A stretch of 15,812 nucleotides of DNA from PBB1 sp031380885 (GTDB lineage: Bacteria > Pseudomonadota > Gammaproteobacteria > Burkholderiales > Burkholderiaceae_C), in NCBI GenBank assembly GCA_031380885.1, contig JANMXL010000134.1, forward strand, positions 1-15,812, written 5' to 3'. The notes below the pieces were generated by a model, which saw nothing but the letters and a program-made list of their open reading frames with translations, did no database searches and was not told where the DNA came from. Of the stretch, positions 1 to 6,820 are shown piece by piece (positions within the stretch are counted from its first letter, which is position 1; every line of letters begins with the position of its first letter). The position numbers and the translations under genes were made by a program.

Positions 1-325
1 AGGCCCGTGCTGCTGGCGGCTCAATCGGTGCGCGTTCAACCTGCATCGGCGCTGCCTTGAATCGTTGCTCTGCCTGCCACATGTCATAGGCGTTTTGCTC
101 CGCCAGCCACAGGCGTGCTTCGCCGCCACGGTCAACACCTAACCATGCTTCGATGCGCAAGGCCATTTCAGGCGAGATAGCGGCGCGGCCGTTCAACACC
201 CGAGACAAGGCCACGCGCGACACCCCGAGTTGCTGCGCAGCTTGCGTGACGGACAGGTGAAGCGCTGGCAACACGTCATCGCGCAGCGTCAGGCCGGGGT
301 GGGGTGGGTTGAACATGCGTGCCAT
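1..325 (-). CDS. higA: HigA-family antitoxin, XRE helix-turn-helix (3' end cut by window)
   Basis: Antitoxin of a type II HigBA pair: in this family it binds and neutralises the HigB mRNA interferase and represses its own operon. 108 residues are visible and the frame is still open at the window edge, so the C-terminus is missing. The N-terminus reads MARMFNPPHPG, the usual opening of this family, followed by an XRE-type helix-turn-helix at about residues 26-50 (SVTQAAQQLGVSRVALSRVL) and the typical ISPEMALRIEAWLG segment. The start at 325 is chosen because AGGAG lies 8 bases upstream, within the 16-bp gap after the toxin gene. A second ATG three codons later is possible. Toxin-first order is characteristic of HigBA systems. 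Confidence 0.9.
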   Translation of the reverse strand, partial: MARMFNPPHPGLTLRDDVLPALHLSVTQAAQQLGVSRVALSRVLNGRAAISPEMALRIEAWLGVDRGGEARLWLAEQNAYDMWQAEQRFKAAPMQVERAPIEPPAARA

Positions 326-341
326 GGTTGTTGCTCCTGCC

Positions 342-623
342 TCAGTGGTAGTCCTGATAGTCCACCAGGACGGCATCAGTGCCGTCGAATGTGAAGGTCA
401 TGCGCCAATTGCCACTGACCCACACGGAAAAATGTCCCTTCAAGTCGCGGCCCTTCAATGGGTGCAGGCCCCATCCCGGCAGGTTCATGTCCTGCGCCTT
501 CGTCGCAGCATTCAAACGACGCAGCATCGCTGCCAGTCGCTGCGCGTGGACAGCCTGAATACCGGCCATGCTGCCCCGCTCGAAGAACGCTTTCAGGCCC
601 TTGTGTCGGAACGACTTAATCAC
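342..623 (-). CDS. higB: HigB-family toxin (RelE superfamily mRNA interferase)
   Basis: A 93-residue protein of normal family length. Known HigB toxins cleave mRNA at the translating ribosome. The sequence opens with IKSFRHKGLKAFFERGS, includes a basic, sugar-kinase-unlike middle, and ends with the family core LKGRDLKGHFSVWVSGNWRMTF followed by VLVDYQDYH; the arginine/histidine-rich C-terminal half is where RelE-fold toxins carry their catalytic residues. The start codon is GTG at 621-623. A strong promoter-like element lies directly before it, with the -10 box ending only five bases upstream, so the message may be leaderless. The antitoxin gene follows after 16 bp and is probably co-transcribed. 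No truncation is seen. Likely role is stabilising the integrated element (inference). Confidence 0.92.
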   Translation of the reverse strand: MIKSFRHKGLKAFFERGSMAGIQAVHAQRLAAMLRRLNAATKAQDMNLPGWGLHPLKGRDLKGHFSVWVSGNWRMTFTFDGTDAVLVDYQDYH

Positions 624-628
624 GACAG

Positions 629-657
629 AGTGTATCGCATAGAGATACGACTATCAA
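629..657 (-). promoter_or_regulatory. higBA promoter
   Basis: On the minus strand TTGATA (652-657) and TACACT (629-634) are separated by exactly 17 bp, a good sigma-70 match. It lies in the 40-bp gap between the integrase stop and the HigB start. Transcription would begin at or next to the GTG start codon of higB. Confidence 0.65.
632..648. promoter_or_regulatory. Candidate HigA operator (inverted repeat in promoter)
   Basis: GTATC (632-636) and GATAC (644-648) form an inverted repeat around a 7-bp spacer. It covers the -10 box and most of the -10/-35 spacer of the higBA promoter. HigA-type antitoxins bind such palindromes in their own promoters; that HigA binds here is inference. Confidence 0.5.
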
Positions 658-663
658 TGCCCA

Positions 664-2016
664 TCAACGGGCAGCTACCACGCGCAGCACTCCCGATGCC
701 GTGGCTGTTGCATCGAACGGCACCCCCGCGTGTTCCAGAATCCACGCCTCGATGCGTTCGTGATGCACGCGCAGCAGTTCGAGCGGGCGCACTTTGTAGT
801 GCTTCTCTGCGGTCGCGCTGGGCTTGTGGCCTTGAATCTGTGCCACTACACCGGCCGGGACTTCCAGCCACTCCGTCAGGCTGGCGAAGGAGCGGCGCAG
901 GCCGTGCAGCGTCAGACCTTGCAGGCCCGCCGCGACGCAGGCCCGTGTGTGCGGGTTGTTCGGCTCGGTCAGGCAGCCGCTGGCGCTGGTCGGGCTTGAA
1001 AACACCCATTCGTTGCGACGTGGCAGGGCGGCCAGCAAGTGCAGCACGTACGGCGTGGCCGGGATGATGCGCAGCCCCTCCACCTTGTCGCGGATGGTCA
1101 GGCCCTTCCATTGCGTGTCGAGGTCTTCCCAGCGCATCGCCAGCACCTCGCCGGGTCGGGCACCCGTCAGCAGCATGACTTGCAGCACGGCGGCAATGGT
1201 CGCGTTTTGAATCTGGCGAACGTGGGTGAACCACGCGGCCAACTGTTCGCGCTGCAACACGTCCGACTTCGTGGCGGGCTTGCCCAACGATTCGCGCGCC
1301 TTGCGGGTCTTGCCTGGGTTTTTGCCGGGCAGCAGCGATGCGTAGGCCGGCTGCTCGCTGCACCAAGTCAGGAACACCGTCAGCAGTCGCCACGCCAGCC
1401 GTGCCGATGATGGCCGGGATTGCCCCTCCTTTGCGGCCCACGCCTCGATGGTGACGGCGTCCAGGTCGCGCAAGGCCGTCGGCATCAATGCAGCCAGCGG
1501 GCCGGGCTGGGTCAGCGTCTTTCCTCCGCCACGACGGCCCGACGGAAGCCCGCCCGGCTTGGCCTTGTCGATGTGGTCGCGGTGGTGAAGGTCGCCCCAG
1601 TGCGGGCGGCGCTCGTCGATGTAGGCGGCCCATGCCTCGCCGACAGTGGTGGCGTGGCGCTTCGCATCGTCGCGCTTGGCGGTCGCGGCAGCCAGCTTCT
1701 CGCGTTCCAGTTCGCGCGGGTCGGTGCCCACATCGAGCAGCGAGCGCAGGCGGTTTGCCTCTACCCGCGCGTCAGGAATCGCCCAGGTGCGCACGTCGCC
1801 GATGGTGTGTCGAATGGTTTGCCGGTTCAGCTTGCCCTCGAACACGTAGGACTTTGCACCCGCCGCAGTGACTCGAACCCGCAGGCCAGGGGAGTTGGCG
1901 TCGCGCAGGAATGCCTGCGTTTTGCCTGTCGGGCAGGTCAGGGATTCAATCAATCCGGCCGTCAGTTCGTGCCGGTCGGCAAGTTGAATTGCCGCGTCCT
2001 TTTTTCGCCTAGCCAT
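664..2016 (-). CDS. int: Tyrosine site-specific integrase, P4/arm-domain type
   Basis: A 450-residue recombinase that would catalyse insertion and excision at the adjacent tRNA-His site. Residues about 17-107 form an N-terminal arm-DNA-binding (DUF4102-like) domain, with NSPGLRVRVTAAGAKSYVFE at 41-60. A central SAM-like core-binding domain follows at about 120-220, and the catalytic domain at about 250-430. The full active-site set is visible: R287 in LLTGARPGEVL, probable K311, H371 and R374 in LHGLRRSF, H397 in QGHK and nucleophile Y407 in AEKHYKV, so the enzyme is probably active. The start at 2016 is preferred because GGGAGG lies just upstream; the frame is open further to 2082 without a ribosome site. 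The C-terminal tail beyond Y407 is about 43 residues. Confidence 0.95.
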   Translation of the reverse strand: MARRKKDAAIQLADRHELTAGLIESLTCPTGKTQAFLRDANSPGLRVRVTAAGAKSYVFEGKLNRQTIRHTIGDVRTWAIPDARVEANRLRSLLDVGTDPRELEREKLAAATAKRDDAKRHATTVGEAWAAYIDERRPHWGDLHHRDHIDKAKPGGLPSGRRGGGKTLTQPGPLAALMPTALRDLDAVTIEAWAAKEGQSRPSSARLAWRLLTVFLTWCSEQPAYASLLPGKNPGKTRKARESLGKPATKSDVLQREQLAAWFTHVRQIQNATIAAVLQVMLLTGARPGEVLAMRWEDLDTQWKGLTIRDKVEGLRIIPATPYVLHLLAALPRRNEWVFSSPTSASGCLTEPNNPHTRACVAAGLQGLTLHGLRRSFASLTEWLEVPAGVVAQIQGHKPSATAEKHYKVRPLELLRVHHERIEAWILEHAGVPFDATATASGVLRVVAAR

Positions 2017-2030
2017 GTCGCCTCCCGTCT

Positions 2031-2052
2031 CATGTAGCCACCATGTAGCCAG
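2031..2052. repeat. 11-bp tandem repeat upstream of integrase
   Basis: CATGTAGCCAC is followed directly by CATGTAGCCAG. A 19-bp relative of this block with two differences occurs at 2285-2303, on the other side of the tRNA fragment. Short repeats flanking an attachment core are typical of integrase arm-binding sites; binding is inferred. Confidence 0.5.
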
Positions 2053-2128
2053 AAACGCCCCATTTAGGCGCATTTCAATCAACGGTCAGGCTGGATATTT
2101 GTCCAGTGACATTGGCGTAAAGTGTTGA

Positions 2129-2157
2129 TTTACATAGAGTCTAGCGACTGGCATCAA
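2129..2157 (-). promoter_or_regulatory. Candidate integrase promoter
   Basis: On the minus strand TTGATG (2152-2157) and TGTAAA (2129-2134) are 17 bp apart, each matching 4 of 6 consensus bases. The leader to the integrase start would be about 105 bases. It contains an imperfect palindrome at 2091-2106 (CTGGA...TCCAG) that could bind a regulator or the integrase itself. Prediction by eye only. Confidence 0.35.
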
Positions 2158-2178
2158 CAAAGGCAAACAATATAAAGT

Positions 2179-2228
2179 CAGGATTGTGATTCCTGTTGTC
2201 GTGGGTTCGAGCCCCATCAGCCACCCCA
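2179..2228 (+). other. Attachment site: 3' fragment of tRNA-His (att duplicate)
   Basis: The bases fold as the 3' two-thirds of a histidine tRNA. The anticodon stem is CAGGA (2179-2183) paired with TCCTG (2191-2195) around loop TTGTGAT with anticodon GTG at 2186-2188. The variable loop is 2196-2200. The T stem is GTGGG/CCCAT around TTCGAGC (2201-2217), and the acceptor 3' strand CAGCCAC with C73 and CCA runs 2218-2228. C73 is the tRNA-His discriminator that pairs with the extra G-1. No D arm or 5' acceptor strand lies upstream (2140-2178 is AT-rich and unrelated), so it cannot be a functional tRNA. It is best read as the duplicated core of an integration site. Confidence 0.88.
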
Positions 2229-2245
2229 TATAAATCAAGCACTTA

Positions 2246-2276
2246 GCCTCACTCACCAGGTGAGGCTTTGTTGTTT
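2246..2276 (+). terminator. Rho-independent terminator of the original tRNA-His
   Basis: GCCTCAC (2246-2252) pairs perfectly with GTGAGGC (2260-2266) around a 7-base loop and is followed by TTTGTTGTTT. It sits 18 bp after the CCA end of the tRNA fragment, where a tRNA-His terminator would stand before the element integrated. Confidence 0.7.
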
Positions 2277-2284
2277 CTGGGGCT

Positions 2285-2303
2285 CATATAGCCACCATGT
2301 GGC
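2285..2303. repeat. Diverged copy of the integrase-proximal repeat
   Basis: This 19-bp block matches 2031-2049 with two differences and shares a 12-bp identical core, TAGCCACCATGT. Here GCCAC-CAT-GTGGC also forms a perfect inverted repeat (2291-2303). It lies on the chromosomal side of the tRNA fragment. It could be an arm site left by another integration or chance. From here to 2521 no credible gene, RNA or clear terminator is seen. Confidence 0.4.
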
Positions 2304-2521
2304 GATCAGTGCAGGGTTTTTATACCGTCTGCTGGCGTCGCGCCCGATGGTTCGAACGCGCGAACCGGAACTGTTCGGTTATTCGCTATCGCCCCGGGGG
2401 GTGCTGCCGTCCTGCGCTCGCGTGCGTGCAGTTGGCCGCAAAACCAGGCAGCGCAGCCGCCGCAAGCGGTTGCTGTCAGCAGGTGTGGCCGAACTGGCCA
2501 GAGTACCTGGCGCTCGGAGGC

Positions 2522-3106
2522 TTACTTCAGCGCTTCCAGTTCCCAGATGACATGCGAGTACTGGCCGGCTGCAGCCCACATCCGGCGTTTGAGGCCGACC
2601 AGCCTGCTGCGCGCCTGTCCGACGTAGAGCGTCTTCGCCGCAGGCCGTGCCAGCTCCACCCTGCGGGCCGCAAAGTCGCCGCGAAATCCGTACATCGAGG
2701 CAATGCGAGACGGCCTGGCGAAGTAAAGGTGAGAGCGGATGGTCATCACATTGACATGCGTCGGGTCGACGAAAGCGTCTTCGTGGGGAAATGCCGGTGT
2801 GCTTGCATAGAGAAGGCCCCCCGGTTTCAGGACCCGCCACACCTCATTCATCAGTTCGATGAATGGGAAGCGTGTCCCCTGAAAATCTGAAGTGGGAAAC
2901 ACGCGCGGCACGTGCTCGAAGAAGTCGTACGCCGAGACGGAGTCGAAGTGGTCGTCCGGAAATGGAATCGGTTGCAGCGACAGATTGCTGGCCACGATGC
3001 CCGGCCGGTCGCCCGAGACGGAGATGTCCACGCCAAAAAGCGCATCACGTCCGTATGGGTTGCGAGGGTTGTTGCCGCAACCGAGGTCAAGGTGTCTGCT
3101 GGTCAT
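2522..3106 (-). CDS. Class I SAM-dependent methyltransferase
   Basis: A 194-residue cytosolic methyltransferase with a Rossmann fold. S-adenosylmethionine motif I is HLDLGCGNNP at residues 5-14, the acidic ribose contact is in FGVDIS (D27), and the FPDDHFDSVSAYDFFEHV stretch at 49-66 plus WRVLKPGGLLYASTPAF at 90-106 are the motif III and post-III strands of the Methyltransf_11/UbiE-like fold. There is no membrane segment. It is the last gene of the leftward operon, 54 bp after the RgpF-like gene. In glycan loci such enzymes often methylate a sugar or a terminal residue, in some systems capping chain growth; the substrate here is unknown. The ATG at 3106 immediately precedes motif I, so the start is tight. 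No good ribosome site is visible. Confidence 0.88.
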   Translation of the reverse strand: MTSRHLDLGCGNNPRNPYGRDALFGVDISVSGDRPGIVASNLSLQPIPFPDDHFDSVSAYDFFEHVPRVFPTSDFQGTRFPFIELMNEVWRVLKPGGLLYASTPAFPHEDAFVDPTHVNVMTIRSHLYFARPSRIASMYGFRGDFAARRVELARPAAKTLYVGQARSRLVGLKRRMWAAAGQYSHVIWELEALK

Positions 3107-3160
3107 GTTCAGGGTAGGTAGGAGTAAAGGGCCAAAGGCGATCGACTTGTCTGCCTGATG

Positions 3161-4339
3161 TCAGACGCCGTTGCTGGTGAATCCGGACTTCTCGATCAGT
3201 GGCACGGCCAAGCGCTCGATGGCATGCGCCAGTGTGCCGTCTGTCTGTGTCATCTCGAGTGGAAAATCTTCTGCAACCAACCCCAGGTTGCGCATGCTGG
3301 TCATCGCTTTCGGTCGAAACCAGAACATCGTTCCGGCGAAGAACGGCGCTGATGTCGCGAGGCTGCCGATGTCACTCTGCGCGGTCACCGCATCGATGGC
3401 CCGGCTGTTGGTGGCGCGGTGCAGCGGATTGCCCGGGTGTATGGCGAGCGCCTGCGGCCCGATGAGGCCGAGCCGCGGGTCGTTGCGAAACCGCGAGAGC
3501 AGCGTGGTGACGCTTTCAGTCGAGCCCAACAGTGCCAGCAGGACCTGATCCAGCCACGCGTCACCGCTGTGCATGTGCGGGCTGCGTTTGCTGTGAAGCT
3601 TGCAGACGACGTCGTAGCGGTTGAACACGCCCATCTCCAACAGCCGCAGGAAGGGGAGCACGTCGCGGCCGCGGTTCGCGCCCGGCAGAAAGCGCACTGA
3701 GGGATGCTCGCGGGCCACACGTTCCAAGGCCCGGGTGCATGCGAACTCTGGGACGGTGACGTAGAGATCCCAGGGCTCCGGGATCGATTGCAGCGCCAGG
3801 TGCAGCCTGGGCCACAGGTCGGGGTAGAACAGATGCAGGCACACGGCCACCCGCGCGGTACCCTGCGGCAGGGCGCCTTCGTGCCCGATGCGCGGGATGC
3901 CCTGCCATCGCTCGGGAAAGCTGTCGGGCTTGAGCAAGCGCGACAGGGCATCGATGGCGCTGCAGGTGCCGTTCGCCTGCGCCGTGCTGGCCAGTGCGGT
4001 CAGCAAGTCGGCATCGATCAAGGGGTGGGCGGGCAGGGAGGCCGACGGCAAATCGACCCATGCATCGGGCAGCTGCCACGGGTACGCCGCCGCTTGGCCT
4101 TGGCTCTGGTAGCCGAGTCCCGCTGCGGCGCAGGCGAGTTCGAGCTGAAGCAGTTGCGTGCAGGCACTCGTGCCCAGTCTCAGCACGCGGCCGATGGCGT
4201 GGCATTGGCCGCGCAGAAAGCGCCGGGCAGCGATGGCCGCAGTCGGAGCCCGCGCGCGCTCGAACGCGAGCAGAAGCCGGGCTGATTCAATGCCCAGCGA
4301 CGGCAGCGATGCCCGCACGGGCGGCCTCTGGCGGTCCAT
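3161..4339 (-). CDS. RgpF-like rhamnan/polysaccharide synthesis protein
   Basis: A 392-residue protein whose residues about 160-390 resemble the rhamnan synthesis F domain (glycosyltransferase-related, GT-A-like). Visible landmarks are VCLHLFYPDLW (166-176), PGANRGRDVLPFL (219-231), the KLHSKRS block (247-253), PFFAGTMFWFRPKAM (332-346) and DGTLAHAIERL (367-377). The family acts in synthesis or branching of rhamnose-rich and other surface glycans. Residues 1-160 are Ala/Leu/Arg-rich without a motif I recognise. They could be a partner-binding region or the remnant of another domain; RgpF proteins often carry a further domain. It starts 15 bp after the flippase stop, so it is surely co-transcribed. 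Sugar specificity cannot be read from sequence. Confidence 0.82.
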   Translation of the reverse strand: MDRQRPPVRASLPSLGIESARLLLAFERARAPTAAIAARRFLRGQCHAIGRVLRLGTSACTQLLQLELACAAAGLGYQSQGQAAAYPWQLPDAWVDLPSASLPAHPLIDADLLTALASTAQANGTCSAIDALSRLLKPDSFPERWQGIPRIGHEGALPQGTARVAVCLHLFYPDLWPRLHLALQSIPEPWDLYVTVPEFACTRALERVAREHPSVRFLPGANRGRDVLPFLRLLEMGVFNRYDVVCKLHSKRSPHMHSGDAWLDQVLLALLGSTESVTTLLSRFRNDPRLGLIGPQALAIHPGNPLHRATNSRAIDAVTAQSDIGSLATSAPFFAGTMFWFRPKAMTSMRNLGLVAEDFPLEMTQTDGTLAHAIERLAVPLIEKSGFTSNGV

Positions 4340-4354
4340 GGCCGATGCGACGCC

Positions 4355-5794
4355 CTAGGCTGCCTTGCGCGAGAGCAGCGCGCCCAGCACCTGCCGCCAT
4401 GCCGATTCCTCGAAGCGGTAGATCAAGGCCGCGTAAGTCGCAGCGCCGACGGTGAGCAGCACCACGAAGCTCAGCACGGGGGTGGGGTCGAGTGCCGTCT
4501 GCGCCGCCACGATCGCGACGCACATCAGCAGCGCGAACAAGGCAGGTTTCGCCAGGGTCATCAGGAATTCGCCGAGCGGCATCTCGGCGCAGCGCAGTGC
4601 GACGACCAGGGTGGTGAGCCCGACGACCGAGTTGGCCACCGCGTAGCCGATGGCCACCGCTTTCAAGCCATGCGGAATCAGCGCCAGCACCACGGCGAAG
4701 TACAGCAGTGCACCGGCGACGCTGAGCTTGAAGACGGTCTTGGTCCGGCCGAGTGCAATCATCAGCGGCCCCGAGACATTGCCGACGCTCTGGATGATGA
4801 AAGAGATGGCCATGATGCGTATCAGCACGACGAGGCCGGTCCAGTTGGGGCCGAAGACGTGCAGCACGAATTCATCGGCCAGCACCACCAGGCCAGAGTA
4901 CAGCGGAAACACCAGCAACGCGGTCCACGAGGTGGCCTTCAGCACGGCACTGCGCACCTTGTCGAGGTCGTTCTGCACCTTGGCCAGCAGCGGGAAGATC
5001 ACGCGCGAAATGGTGCTGGAAATCAGGTGCATCGGCGAATAGAGGATGGTTTGTGCCATGCCGTACTCGCCCAGGTCCTTGGCCGACAGTGCGCGGCCGA
5101 TGATGATGATGTCGAGCGTGTTGCGCAGGTAGCCGGTGATCCCGGAGCCCAGCAGGTGCACACCGTGCAGCAGCACGTCGCTTGCCGAGGCCAGCTGAAA
5201 CTGCAGCGTGGGCAGCCACTTGGCGTAAAAGACCAGCAGGCACCAGATGCACAGGTTGCCGATGATGGGCTGGAACACCAGGCCCCAGATGCCGAACCCC
5301 GCGGTGACCAGCCCGATGGTGGCCACGGCACCCGCCAAGCTGCCCACGCCTTGAGAGATCGCAATCTCCCGGTAGGCCAGGCGCTGCTGGAGGATGGCCA
5401 TCGGCACCGGGGTCATGAAATTGAGCAACAGGCCCACGGCGGCGACGCGCAGGTAGGGCTCGATCGCCGGCTTCTGGTAGAACCAGCTGGCCACCGGCGT
5501 CAGCACGACCATCGCGATCGACAGCACCGCACCGATGGCTGCGCTGACCCAGAAGCAGGTGCTGAGCGTCACCGCCGAATTTTTCTGTGTGCGGACCAGG
5601 CCCGCCGAGATGCCGATGTCGCCGATCGCCTGCGCCAGGCCCACGACCAGCATGACCAGCGAGAACACGCCGATGTCGGCGGGCAGCAACCGGCCTGCCA
5701 CATAGAAGGTGGTCAGCAGCGAAAAGACTTGGCGAAAACCCAGTGCCAGGCTGGTGAAATAAGCGCCGCGGATACCGGCGTCTGCCAGGCTCAT
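4355..5794 (-). CDS. Wzx-type polysaccharide flippase (MOP superfamily)
   Basis: A 479-residue inner-membrane protein with some 12-14 hydrophobic segments spread over its length, as usual for lipid-linked oligosaccharide flippases of the Polysacc_synt/MATE-like group. It would flip undecaprenyl-linked repeat units to the periplasm. The N-terminus (GIRGAYFTSLALGFRQ, then FYVAGRLLPADIGVFSLVML) and QQRLAYREIAISQGVGSL in the first half resemble the WzxC/TuaB branch. The frame is open upstream to 6028, but that extension is proline/arginine-rich shadow sequence overlapping the next gene, so the ATG at 5794 is chosen; it falls 43 bp after the preceding gene. Its presence indicates a Wzx/Wzy-type pathway, although no Wzy polymerase is in the window. 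Confidence 0.93.
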   Translation of the reverse strand: MSLADAGIRGAYFTSLALGFRQVFSLLTTFYVAGRLLPADIGVFSLVMLVVGLAQAIGDIGISAGLVRTQKNSAVTLSTCFWVSAAIGAVLSIAMVVLTPVASWFYQKPAIEPYLRVAAVGLLLNFMTPVPMAILQQRLAYREIAISQGVGSLAGAVATIGLVTAGFGIWGLVFQPIIGNLCIWCLLVFYAKWLPTLQFQLASASDVLLHGVHLLGSGITGYLRNTLDIIIIGRALSAKDLGEYGMAQTILYSPMHLISSTISRVIFPLLAKVQNDLDKVRSAVLKATSWTALLVFPLYSGLVVLADEFVLHVFGPNWTGLVVLIRIMAISFIIQSVGNVSGPLMIALGRTKTVFKLSVAGALLYFAVVLALIPHGLKAVAIGYAVANSVVGLTTLVVALRCAEMPLGEFLMTLAKPALFALLMCVAIVAAQTALDPTPVLSFVVLLTVGAATYAALIYRFEESAWRQVLGALLSRKAA

Positions 5795-5837
5795 GGGATG
5801 GTGCTCAAGGTGGCGACAAGGTTCGTGTCCAGGGATT

Positions 5838-6764
5838 TCAGCCGGCGGTGTGTGCCGCGGCCGTGCCGCCAGCGTAGAGCGCTTCAACCTCGGCTCCCTT
5901 GCGGGCGTACACCCCTCCGCTGAACCGGAAGGTGCCGAAGAAGTGCGCGAAGACGGCGCGATCGATGTCGACGCCCGGCCCCCAGAACGGATACGTGTCC
6001 ACCGGCAGCACCAAGCTGTCGGGCGCATTGGCGGCGAAGAAGTTGGAGGTGACCTGCTCTGACCCCCAGCGGTGCCATTTGTCCTTGCCGATCAGCGCTT
6101 CCATGCGTTGCGAAAAGTCGCGGATCCGGCCAACGTTCAGATACCCCGGGGCGAAGCCGGTGAAGCCGGCGCAGCCGCGCACGTAGAGAAGCTGCCCTGT
6201 CGTGTCGAGCGACTCCAACGCGCACTCCGCCAGGCTTTGCACATGGTCATCACGCCGCGCCTGGGCATAGCGGCTGGCCTGTTGCAGCGGGATGGCTGCT
6301 CGGCCGCTGCTGGTGCCCAGGGTGAAGCTGCGGTGCTGCGCGATGCAGTCCAACACCTCGGTCGGTCGGGCCAGTGTCAGTGTGTCGGAATCGAGCTGCA
6401 CTGCGTAGTGCTCGCGGTTCTGTGCCGCCAGCGTCAGCAGCCGCTCCCAGCAGCCGCCCTTGGGCAGGCCGTCGGTCGCAACCGCGCGGCGCTCGATGAA
6501 GCTCACTGCCCCCAGCTGTTTGACCAACACGTCACGGTCTTCGGGGGTCAGCCCGTCGTCAACCACCACAAAGCCGCGCGGTGTGACGTGGCGCGCGAAG
6601 GACTTGGCCGCCAGCAGGAACATCGTCATGTCGGGGTGATAGACCTGACTGACGACGACCACCGGACTGGCCGGGTCGCAGACCACCGGCGCGCTGTCGT
6701 AGATGCCTCGGCAACGCAGCTCCAGCCAGGCCTTGCCTGCACGCTTCTTGACGCCACTCCACAT
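5838..6764 (-). CDS. Putative glycosyltransferase with DxD motif
   Basis: A 308-residue soluble protein I cannot place in a named family. It reads like a GT-A fold: a beta-strand start PVVVVSQVYHPDM (34-46), VVVDDG (66-71), then YAVQLDSDTLTL (120-131), where D125 and D127 form a DxD-type metal/nucleotide-sugar motif. A C-terminal FAHFFGTFRF (272-281) resembles the H..G..R/K segment of GT8-like enzymes. Cys/Gly-rich VRGCAGFTGFAPGYLNVGRI (195-214) sits where such enzymes carry an acceptor loop. The start at 6764 is chosen for AGAGGA 7 bases upstream; an in-frame extension to 6884 would overlap the amide ligase gene. It lies between the flippase and the amide ligase and probably adds one residue of the repeat unit (inference). 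Confidence 0.65.
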   Translation of the reverse strand: MWSGVKKRAGKAWLELRCRGIYDSAPVVCDPASPVVVVSQVYHPDMTMFLLAAKSFARHVTPRGFVVVDDGLTPEDRDVLVKQLGAVSFIERRAVATDGLPKGGCWERLLTLAAQNREHYAVQLDSDTLTLARPTEVLDCIAQHRSFTLGTSSGRAAIPLQQASRYAQARRDDHVQSLAECALESLDTTGQLLYVRGCAGFTGFAPGYLNVGRIRDFSQRMEALIGKDKWHRWGSEQVTSNFFAANAPDSLVLPVDTYPFWGPGVDIDRAVFAHFFGTFRFSGGVYARKGAEVEALYAGGTAAAHTAG

Positions 6765-6820
6765 GCTGCTGTCCTCTGTGTTTCTGATGGCGGTGGCTGG
6801 GTTGCCTGCAGCGGTGTTGC

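Larger units (their letters stand above)
1..2228. mobile_element. Right-hand end of an integrative element in tRNA-His
   Basis: The sequence shows a complete tyrosine integrase gene, a HigB-HigA pair and, at 2179-2228, an isolated 3' piece of a histidine tRNA. Elements that integrate at tRNA 3' ends leave the intact tRNA at one border and a short duplicate of its 3' end at the other. Because the fragment reads left to right and lacks its 5' half, the element must lie to its left and the chromosome to its right. The left border, which should carry the complete tRNA-His, is outside the window, so size and cargo are unknown. It could be a genomic island, an integrative plasmid or a prophage; no phage structural or conjugation gene is visible. 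Which genes count as cargo is inference. Confidence 0.75.

Noticed and set aside
309..1067. Long plus-strand frame of 252 codons
   Set aside because: It overlaps HigB and the integrase on the other strand, has an Arg/Pro/Ala-rich translation and no family motif; a GC-rich shadow.
2140..2228. A complete tRNA-His gene
   Set aside because: No D arm or 5' acceptor strand can be found upstream of the anticodon stem, so only a fragment is present.
2360..2386. Hairpin AACCG-N8-CGGTT as terminator of the leftward operon
   Set aside because: The stem is only five pairs, and no T tract follows on the minus strand.
4670..5923. Plus-strand frame of 417 codons across the flippase
   Set aside because: Translation is Gln/His/Arg-rich and lies exactly opposite the flippase coding frame; an antisense shadow.
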